Shown here piece after piece: positions 19,482-25,110 of a DNA stretch of 28,774 nt (the first letter of the stretch is position 1; each line of letters opens with the position of its first letter). Location of the stretch: positions 1 to 28,774 of IMG/VR virus record IMGVR_UViG_3300015165_000002; one strand, written 5' to 3'. The notes beneath the pieces were generated by a model. The model made no database searches, had not been told where the DNA came from, and saw only the letters and a program-made list of their open reading frames with translations. Position numbers and translations under genes: made by a program. The stretch is from a virus.

Positions 19482-19501
19482 GGTCGGTAGCTCCCATACT
19501 A
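19482..19501 (-). promoter_or_regulatory. Promoter/leader module G
   Basis: TAGTATGG with -10 TAGTAT at 19501-19496, seven bases, then ACCGACC (19488-19482), AGGAGG and GTG 19463. It lies about 20 bases after the pectate-lyase-like gene and so marks the switch from late to early genes. No clear -35 or terminator is present. Confidence 0.7.
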
Positions 19502-19521
19502 ACCCAAGGGGTAGGACAGGA

Positions 19522-20457
19522 TCAGGCCCCGGCGCTAGCCATGATGCGCTCGGCCAGGCCGGTCGTCGGGTCCACGGTGTAGGCATAGGGCGCGGCCTCC
19601 ACCAGCGACGAGTCGCCGAACTTGGCGATGGCCCCGGACTCGAACACGTCGCCCACCGACCGCACGCACCCGTCGCCCGTGCAGGCCGGCGTCTTGGCGT
19701 CCCCCTTGGCGTTGTTATTCACGAGCACTGCATTGGGGTCGGCGCCCGGCCGGTAGGTGTTGGCCTCCGACAGGATGCGGCCCCCGCAGAGGGCGTAGAC
19801 ACCGTACTCGCCCCAGTGGTCGATGAGGTTGTTGAGCAGGTGGGCATAGCCCGCCTTGATCCGAGGCGAGCGGATCCCGACCCGCTCGAACCATGAGTGG
19901 TGGATCGTCACCCGGTTGGCGCCGCTGCAGGCGATGTCGGAGTCGTTGCCGATCTGGATGCCCTTTGCGCAGTCTTGGAAGTGGCACCACGCCACGGTGA
20001 CGTTCGGGGCGCAAGTGATTCCTATCTTGCCGCCGTTGTTCCTCACGGTCAGGTGGTCGAGCACGTAGCCCGCGCCGCCGGTGATGTAGATCGGGTGGGG
20101 GAACGGCTGCGTCTCGGTCGGGTTGGCCAGATCGCCCCAGTCGCTGAAGGTGAGGTTCCGCACCACGTTGTTGCCGTTGGCCAGCAGCAGGCCCGTCGTG
20201 CGAGCTCCACCGTTGGTCAGGGTGATGTTGGCCCCGGTGCCGTCGATGCGAACGTCGGGCGCCAGGTCGATGGCATCGGGAACCATGATCGTGCCCGCCA
20301 TGCCCGGCTCGAAGCTCACCCACGACCCCGCCAAGGTGGCCGCTTCCCGCAGGCTGCCGGGCCCGCCGTCGGCCAGGGTGGACACGTAGCGCCGGGTCAG
20401 TCCACCTCGAGCGATGCCGCCGAAGCCGACAGCGGCGCGGAACCGAGAAGCGGTCAT
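19522..20457 (-). CDS. Pectate-lyase-like parallel beta-helix protein (possible depolymerase)
   Basis: A 311-residue protein from ATG 20457 (ATGA overlap with the HNH gene). The sequence follows polysaccharide lyase family 1: VSTLADGGPGSLREA near the start, DVRIDGTGANITL, NNVVRNLTFSDWGD, VTIHHSWFERVGIRSPRIK, AGYAHLLNNLIDHW, then YGVYALCGGRILSEANTY. The RxP segment at 196-201 corresponds to the catalytic-arginine region of pectate lyases, though the last arginine is lysine here. Pectate lyases cleave polygalacturonate by beta-elimination; in a phage the likely target is an acidic capsule or exopolysaccharide. No signal peptide is visible, so a virion-associated tail enzyme is more likely than secretion. 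It is last in the late operon. Confidence 0.85.
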   Translation of the reverse strand: MTASRFRAAVGFGGIARGGLTRRYVSTLADGGPGSLREAATLAGSWVSFEPGMAGTIMVPDAIDLAPDVRIDGTGANITLTNGGARTTGLLLANGNNVVRNLTFSDWGDLANPTETQPFPHPIYITGGAGYVLDHLTVRNNGGKIGITCAPNVTVAWCHFQDCAKGIQIGNDSDIACSGANRVTIHHSWFERVGIRSPRIKAGYAHLLNNLIDHWGEYGVYALCGGRILSEANTYRPGADPNAVLVNNNAKGDAKTPACTGDGCVRSVGDVFESGAIAKFGDSSLVEAAPYAYTVDPTTGLAERIMASAGA

Positions 20458-20747
20458 GGTGCCCCCAATGAGGTCCGGGTCGGGATCGCCGGCCGCTGGT
20501 CCCACGCCTGAGCCGCCAGGGCCCGGGTGAGGTCGTTGTACATGGCCAGCACTGAGGCGGCAGGCTTGGCCCCGGCGGTCACGTAGGCGTCGAGGAGCCT
20601 GTGAATCTGGCGATGGCTCGTGGGGCAGATTTCGACCCGGTTCGAGGCCACGTCCGGCCCGCCCCAGCTCCGGGGCAGGATGTGGTGCGTGTCGGTGGCC
20701 ACCACGCGCGGTGAGTGGCGCTTCGAGCAGGCGCAGGTGGCTCTCAC
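20454..20747 (-). CDS. HNH endonuclease
   Basis: A 97-residue protein from GTG 20747 (GTGA overlap). A CAC ... HH/N/H core is clear: TCACSKRHS, THHILPRSWGGPD, NRVEICPTSHRQIH. The spacing fits the HNH betabetaalpha-metal fold, with all three signature residues present. A helical tail (DAYVTAGAKPAASVL) follows. HNH proteins in phages nick DNA and often support packaging. Here it is placed between structural genes instead of next to the terminase, so a mobile or homing origin is also possible. Confidence 0.85.
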   Translation of the reverse strand: MRATCACSKRHSPRVVATDTHHILPRSWGGPDVASNRVEICPTSHRQIHRLLDAYVTAGAKPAASVLAMYNDLTRALAAQAWDQRPAIPTRTSLGAP

Positions 20748-21271
20748 GGCGTAGACCCTGGGACAGGGGGCAATGGCGGCAGGGGAAGGGACTTCCCGCT
20801 CGGACAGGCCACGAGGGGCAGGTCGGCCAGCGAGTCAGCGTAGAACTTCGCCGCCGCCGCCCGCTGCTCGGGGGAGATCGTGGGGTTGGACGCCGAGACT
20901 GCCCGGGCTCGTATGAGGAGGTTGCGAAGCTGCTCGGTGCGAGCGTTGCCCCGCTGGCATTGCGTGGTGGCGTCCTGGCGGATCTGCGACAGGGCCAGGG
21001 TCACCAGGACGAGCGCCACGACCACTCCCATCACCAGCAGGAAGTAGGCCAGCACCGCGCGCCGGGTCACCCACGAGGGCACGACCACGCCCGGCTCGCC
21101 CTTCGGCCCGCGCTGTCCCTCGGCGCCGGTGTCGCCCTGCTGGCCGTGGTCGCCCTGGGGGCCACGCTCGCCGGGTACCCCGTCATGTCCTCCCTGGCCG
21201 TGGTCGCCGTGCGGGCCACGCTCGCCCGGTAGCCCGTCGTGGCCTGTCAGCCCTCGCTCACCGCTCGCCAC
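20744..21271 (-). CDS. Collagen-like membrane protein
   Basis: A 175-residue protein starting at GTG 21271, overlapping the previous gene by 14 bases. Residues 4-61 form about 19 uninterrupted Gly-X-Y triplets (GERGLTGHDGLPGERGPHG and on), the collagen triple-helix repeat. A membrane helix follows (about 72-94, VLAYFLLVMGVVVALVLVT). The C-terminal domain resembles a membrane-protein tail I recall from actinophage lysis regions (CQRGNARTEQLRNLLIRAR, then AAAAKFYADSLADLPLVAC). Collagen repeats are common in phage fibres, but in front of a membrane helix within a lysis cassette they are unusual. A spanin-like or holin-regulating trimer is possible (inference). Confidence 0.78.
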   Translation of the reverse strand: MASGERGLTGHDGLPGERGPHGDHGQGGHDGVPGERGPQGDHGQQGDTGAEGQRGPKGEPGVVVPSWVTRRAVLAYFLLVMGVVVALVLVTLALSQIRQDATTQCQRGNARTEQLRNLLIRARAVSASNPTISPEQRAAAAKFYADSLADLPLVACPSGKSLPLPPLPPVPGSTP

Positions 21272-21476
21272 AGCACCGGTCCTTGATCCAGGCGGCGGCG
21301 TGGATCAGCACGACCACGGCAATGACGATGAGAGGCCCGATGGTGGGCGCGAACGGGGTCACGGTGACCATGGCGGCGATGTAGCAGAGGATCCATCGGT
21401 TGCGCCTTGCCTTGCACTTCAGGCAGTCGCCGGTTCCGGGAGCCAACCCCGGCTTGTGGCGTATGGCGGGGCTCAC
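21258..21476 (-). CDS. Small membrane protein, holin candidate, 72 aa
   Basis: The GTG 21476 start overlaps the previous stop (GTGA). A basic N-terminal portion with CLKCKARRNRWI is followed by one long or two short hydrophobic helices (ILCYIAAMVTVTPF and TIGPLIVIAVVVLIHAAAW), then a basic tail (KDRCCGER). Position between endolysin and collagen-like genes suggests a holin or antiholin, but several small membrane proteins compete for that role. Confidence 0.65.
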   Translation of the reverse strand: MSPAIRHKPGLAPGTGDCLKCKARRNRWILCYIAAMVTVTPFAPTIGPLIVIAVVVLIHAAAWIKDRCCGER

Positions 21477-21682
21477 TGTTTGGCCCCTTCCTCGTGGTCC
21501 TTGTCCTCCTCGGACGTGAGGCGGTTGACCACATCTTGCACCGTGCGGATGAAGGGCAGCCCGAGCAGCCCGAACGCACCGGCAGCGATCTCCGGTCGGT
21601 GCGGGACCCACGGCGTCAACTGGGACAAGAGCAAGCCCCACGCACCTACCCACGTCAGAGCGTCCTGCGTTCGCCGGCTCAC
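21473..21682 (-). CDS. Holin-like protein, 69 aa
   Basis: Starts at GTG 21682. Two hydrophobic segments (ALTWVGAWGLLLSQL and EIAAGAFGLLGLPFI) are separated by a proline turn, then a charged, acidic tail (LTSEEDKDHEEGAKQ). The two-helix hairpin with a charged end fits class II-type holins. It lies 134 bases past the endolysin stop, with a tiny membrane peptide between. It is the most holin-like of the three candidates, and the assignment is by topology and position only. Confidence 0.68.
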   Translation of the reverse strand: MSRRTQDALTWVGAWGLLLSQLTPWVPHRPEIAAGAFGLLGLPFIRTVQDVVNRLTSEEDKDHEEGAKQ

Positions 21683-21704
21683 TCACGCCCGACCTCGGTA
21701 CGCA

Positions 21705-21812
21705 TCACAGCCGTCGTCTCTGCCAGGAGTGGACGCAGAGCACGGCCACCACACCGACAGCGGCGGCACAGATGACCACGGCGGCCACGATCGCTAGCTC
21801 GTCTCCCTGCAC
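21705..21812 (-). CDS. Tiny membrane peptide, 35 aa
   Basis: Begins at GTG 21812, 3 bases after the endolysin stop. It has an acidic head (VQGDEL), one membrane helix (AIVAAVVICAAAVGVVAVL) and a basic tail (HSWQRRRL), which gives a clear inside-positive orientation. Such small single-span proteins are common in actinophage lysis cassettes, where they act as or with holins. Short, but hydrophobicity and position support it. Confidence 0.6.
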   Translation of the reverse strand: MQGDELAIVAAVVICAAAVGVVAVLCVHSWQRRRL

Positions 21813-21815
21813 CGC

Positions 21816-22580
21816 TCAGGTCAGCGTCCCGAGAGCGGCGAACAGGTTCCCCTGGTCGTCGCCGGGATTGCCTCCGACCTTCACGCCGGCAGCCTTGAGG
21901 GCATCGGCGGCGACAGGTTGGAGGCCGAACGCCGAACGCTTGCCGTCGGCGATCAGGTAGAGAGCGCCTTTGTGCCAGATCAATACCATGGTGGACTCCT
22001 CGTCGTCGGGTGGTTGGGGAGGGGGCGCCTGGCCTGCTCTCGCCAGGATGGCGGCGATGGGACAGACCGGGTCGCTGTGGTCGTTGCCGGGCACGTTGAA
22101 GTGCCCGTAGTGACCGGCAACGTTGAACCACACGTTGGAGTTGCGGTCCCCGGGGGCCAGAGGTGCGGTCGCCGGGATACCCCACGAGGCCGCCATCGCC
22201 ATGATCTCGGCCAGGCCGTGCATCGGGGTGTCAGGCAGCTGGTTGTACCGCACACCGTTGCGAACGACGCCAGGGGTGAAGTACCACTCGATCTGGATGC
22301 AAGCCGTGCCCGTCTTGTTGTTCGTCACCAGCGCGGAGCCACCGACATCGGCGGGGAGGAGCTGGATGATCCGGCCGTCGACGGGGTCGATGACGAAGTG
22401 CGGCTGGTACCCCTTGGAGTTGAGGTAGTCGGTCACGTTGTCCAGGGTGATGCCCGGCGACCCGTCGGAGCGCAGGGAGTCGTAGGTGATGTGGTGCACG
22501 ACCCTCGGCGGCCCACCGCTCATCGCCCAGCCGGCGTGGACCTGGCGACGCTCCGCAGTAGGAATCCACAGCTCAGGCAT
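21816..22580 (-). CDS. Endolysin: N-acetylmuramoyl-L-alanine amidase
   Basis: A 254-residue amidase_2/PGRP-type enzyme from ATG 22580, with AAGGGG 5 bases upstream. Zinc ligands are RVVHHIT (H29/H30 region) near the start and GHYGHFNVPGNDHSDP (157-171) near the end of the domain. FVIDPVDGRIIQLLPADVGG and TACIQIEWY fit the fold. After a Pro-rich linker (APPPQPPDDEES), about 55 residues (MVLIWHKGALYLIADGKRS) form a C-terminal domain likely to bind the wall. It cleaves the amide bond between muramic acid and the stem peptide. No signal peptide is seen, so export depends on a holin. A separate promoter may lie upstream. Confidence 0.9.
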   Translation of the reverse strand: MPELWIPTAERRQVHAGWAMSGGPPRVVHHITYDSLRSDGSPGITLDNVTDYLNSKGYQPHFVIDPVDGRIIQLLPADVGGSALVTNNKTGTACIQIEWYFTPGVVRNGVRYNQLPDTPMHGLAEIMAMAASWGIPATAPLAPGDRNSNVWFNVAGHYGHFNVPGNDHSDPVCPIAAILARAGQAPPPQPPDDEESTMVLIWHKGALYLIADGKRSAFGLQPVAADALKAAGVKVGGNPGDDQGNLFAALGTLT

Positions 22581-22608
22581 CCGTTCCCCTTCTCGCTAAC
22601 ACGTCGAT

Positions 22609-22628
22609 AGCGTACCCACGATGGGTAC
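22609..22628 (-). promoter_or_regulatory. Palindrome and possible promoter ahead of the endolysin
   Basis: GTACCCA and TGGGTAC arms (22612-22618, 22622-22628) flank three bases. On the minus strand GTGGGTACGCT includes a -10-like TACGCT (22614-22609) whose predicted start is near 22603. It shares GTGGGTACNNT with the leaderless promoter at 4907. No convincing -35 is seen. It could be an operator, a promoter or a small hairpin. Confidence 0.5.
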
Positions 22629-22639
22629 CGCTTAGTGGG

Positions 22640-22903
22640 TTAGGTCACCCAATGCAGCCCCCCGGGCCCCGCCGGGTTGGCGACGAGATGCTGACCCACG
22701 GTGCCTACCGGGACGACGATCCACTCTCCACGGTTGGCATCCCACGCCAGCAGATCGCCCGTAGAGCGGCCGTCTGGCAGGAATGGGGAGTCGGCCAGTA
22801 GACGGGCCGGGAGGGACGCTAGGGCCGTCTCAGCCCGTCTCAGGCGCTCGTAGAGGTCGGCTAGCTGATCCTCGGTGGTCAAGGGCGGGCGGCGGAAGCT
22901 CAT
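22640..22903 (-). CDS. Small tail-associated protein, 87 aa
   Basis: Starts at ATG 22903 in an ATGA overlap with the minor tail protein. The first half is a coiled-coil-like helix (TTEDQLADLYERLRRAETA). The second half (GDLLAWDANRGEWIVVPVG, then TVGQHLVANPAGPGGLHW) resembles the repeat found in phage tail-fibre tips and receptor-binding modules, where LxWD and GxxLxANPxG recur. It may be a short fibre or trimerisation unit. No terminator follows its TAA. Confidence 0.7.
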   Translation of the reverse strand: MSFRRPPLTTEDQLADLYERLRRAETALASLPARLLADSPFLPDGRSTGDLLAWDANRGEWIVVPVGTVGQHLVANPAGPGGLHWVT

Positions 22904-23943
22904 GGCGCCTGCGTCCCCAGCGGGGCCACTTCGATGGTCACCGTTTCAGTGTCGCCGGTATCGCTTGCCGACCACGACACGTCCACCTTCGTCAGCCGGT
23001 AGTAGCCGATCAGCGGGCGGGCGAGGTGGTCGATGCCGAGACGGGGCTTGGACCCCGGCACCAGTTGGGCGATCGACACCGGGGCTTGTGGGTCGAGGGT
23101 CATCGATGCCGACACCGGCTCGCCCCGGTAGAAGTCCAGGCGGCTCTGAGCGGCGAGGGCTACGTCGGCCATGGTCTTGGCCCCGCTCTCGTTGTCCGTC
23201 TCGGTCACCAGGCCGATGAGGGGGTCGATGCCTCCCACGGTGACGATCAGCGGCACCCCGGCCGCGCCTGAGTTGGCGCCGGTCACGGTCACCTCCGATG
23301 CCGTCGGTAGCGGGGTGATGGTCACTCCCGACACCACGTCAGAGGTCAGGTAGGTCATGGGGATGCCGGGGAACTCGGGGGCACCGAGGAGGAGGTCGTC
23401 CCGAATCACCGTGAAGTCCACGCCCGAGCGGGCCAAGGTACGCAGCACGTCGGCAGCCTTCGATCGCTGGGCGGGGTCGACGGTCAGTTCCCCCTTGATC
23501 CCCGACAGGGCCGGGAGCAGGGTCAGGCCGGGGTGAGGGTCCCGCACAGTGGCCGAGCGGAGCACGTAATAGAAGATGTAGGTGAGGTCCATGTCGACGA
23601 GGGTCAGGGGGTATTCGAGGTCACGACGCTCGAAGAAGGCGAAGAAGTCCTTCGCCGGCACGGTCACCGAATCCTCTGAGATGGTTGGCGTCGGGGTCAC
23701 CGGTCCCCGCCACACCAGCTCGTCGCCCCGGTAGATCCACAGCTCGTGCTGCCACTCCCGCAATGAGCCGAGCAGTTTGCGGGAGCGTGAGTAGGGGTCG
23801 CACGTCACCGAGGCCGAGGAGATGTCGTCGAGCACACGGCCCCAGGTGAGCGAGGAGAACTCCAACTCGTCGAAGGGGATGGACGCTCCCCGCTTGGCCA
23901 CCATGACCGTGTAGTCCCCGGTGCCGAGCCGGTCGGCGCCCAC
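22900..23943 (-). CDS. Minor tail protein (ReqiPepy6 Gp37-like / baseplate hub)
   Basis: A 347-residue protein from GTG 23943, directly after the preceding TAG; an alternative start is the ATG at MVAKRG. The pattern FDELEFSSLTWGRVLDDIS, HELWIYRGDELVWRGPV, TISEDSVTVPAKDFFAFFE with a beta-rich C-terminus (YYRLTKVDVSWSASDTGD) matches the siphovirus Gp37-like tail family, which forms the hub below the distal tail ring in Gram-positive phages. The length is normal for it. It overlaps the small tail protein by 4 bases. Confidence 0.83.
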   Translation of the reverse strand: MGADRLGTGDYTVMVAKRGASIPFDELEFSSLTWGRVLDDISSASVTCDPYSRSRKLLGSLREWQHELWIYRGDELVWRGPVTPTPTISEDSVTVPAKDFFAFFERRDLEYPLTLVDMDLTYIFYYVLRSATVRDPHPGLTLLPALSGIKGELTVDPAQRSKAADVLRTLARSGVDFTVIRDDLLLGAPEFPGIPMTYLTSDVVSGVTITPLPTASEVTVTGANSGAAGVPLIVTVGGIDPLIGLVTETDNESGAKTMADVALAAQSRLDFYRGEPVSASMTLDPQAPVSIAQLVPGSKPRLGIDHLARPLIGYYRLTKVDVSWSASDTGDTETVTIEVAPLGTQAP

Positions 23944-25110
23944 CTACAGCTCCCGAGCTTCGGTGGTAACCGTCACGTTGGCCTGTCCCGTCCCGGCCAG
24001 GCGCAGCGTCACGCACACCGTCGAGCAGGGCGGAACGATGATCCAGGGGAAGGGGGAGACGAACACCAGCGCATCGAAGCCGGACTTGACCGACTTCGAC
24101 GTGTCGTCCCACTCGCGCACCCGCCGAGAGGTGGCGTCGATAGTGAGGATGTTGCCGTTGTCGAGATGCTTGACGATGTAGGCGGCGCAGGTGTTGACCG
24201 TGAGGGCGGGGTCGTAGGTGCAGCTCTGGCCGGGGATCATCGGCCGGGCCGCTATCTCCATGGAGGTCAGATCGCCTACCGCCTCGATGTCGAGAGTGAC
24301 CGCTACCTCCCCGCCCCATTCGGTCGTGGAAATGGGCACCGAGACGTAGGCGCCGGTCGTGGTGAGGGGAACGACCGTGGGTGCCGACCCGTACTGACGG
24401 TGGAGGTAGGGGTTGGCGGCCACGAGCTGCCACGCCACTTGCTGCATCCGGTGCCCCGGCCCGCCATGCCCGAGAATCGGCGTAAACACCGGCCCGTCGA
24501 CCAGGCCGACCTCGTACAGCGTGCGGAACCCGCTGGCGGCCCCCGTCGCCCCGTCGCCGCACGCCGGCAGAACCTCGGCCGTATCGCCCCCCTCGGCCTC
24601 GCACATCGACCCGGCGAGCACCATGTTCAGCCACCGCTCGCCGTAGGCCATCCCCCGTGGCGTCGATGCGTACATGTGCCCGGCGAACTGCATGGTTCGG
24701 GGCTTGGCCCGGAGTCGCCCCATCGACCCGCCACCCGATGACCGCGCCGTCACGGCCCGGATCTGCGTCGGCCCCAGGTCCACGGTTTCCAGCCCGATCC
24801 CGAGGAACTCGCCCGAGGCGGGGATGGCCGAGTCGTACCAGGGGGCATGGTCGGCGGCCGGGCTCACGAAGTTGGAAGGGTCGTCGAGGTCGGAGCAGTA
24901 GCAGGCCAGCACCGAGGCGAACGACGTATCCCCCTCGTAGATGTCGCTGTAGATGTCGCTGTAGCCCGAGACGAGCGAAGCCGGATTGGCGGCCCCGTTG
25001 GTCGCCACCTCGAAGCCCGACCCGCCCAGCCCCCGCAGGAGGTAGCTGCGGCTCCTCACCTCGTTGGCGATCTCGGTGCCGGCGAGGCAGAGATACCCGA
25101 GCCCGTTCAT
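23944..25110 (-). CDS. Minor tail protein, distal-tail (Dit)-like
   Basis: A 388-residue protein from ATG 25110 (ATGA overlap with the tape measure). Its position right after the tape measure, a domain near residues 110-240 (GLETVDLGPTQIRAVTARS, then YGERWLNMVLAGSMCEAE) and a C-terminal beta-domain (NILTIDATSRRVREWDDT, then FPWIIVPPCSTVCVTL) match distal tail proteins of Gram-positive siphoviruses. These form the ring joining the tail tube to the baseplate. The many cysteines (about ten) are unusual for the family and might stabilise it by disulphides or metal. Confidence 0.78.
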   Translation of the reverse strand: MNGLGYLCLAGTEIANEVRSRSYLLRGLGGSGFEVATNGAANPASLVSGYSDIYSDIYEGDTSFASVLACYCSDLDDPSNFVSPAADHAPWYDSAIPASGEFLGIGLETVDLGPTQIRAVTARSSGGGSMGRLRAKPRTMQFAGHMYASTPRGMAYGERWLNMVLAGSMCEAEGGDTAEVLPACGDGATGAASGFRTLYEVGLVDGPVFTPILGHGGPGHRMQQVAWQLVAANPYLHRQYGSAPTVVPLTTTGAYVSVPISTTEWGGEVAVTLDIEAVGDLTSMEIAARPMIPGQSCTYDPALTVNTCAAYIVKHLDNGNILTIDATSRRVREWDDTSKSVKSGFDALVFVSPFPWIIVPPCSTVCVTLRLAGTGQANVTVTTEAREL

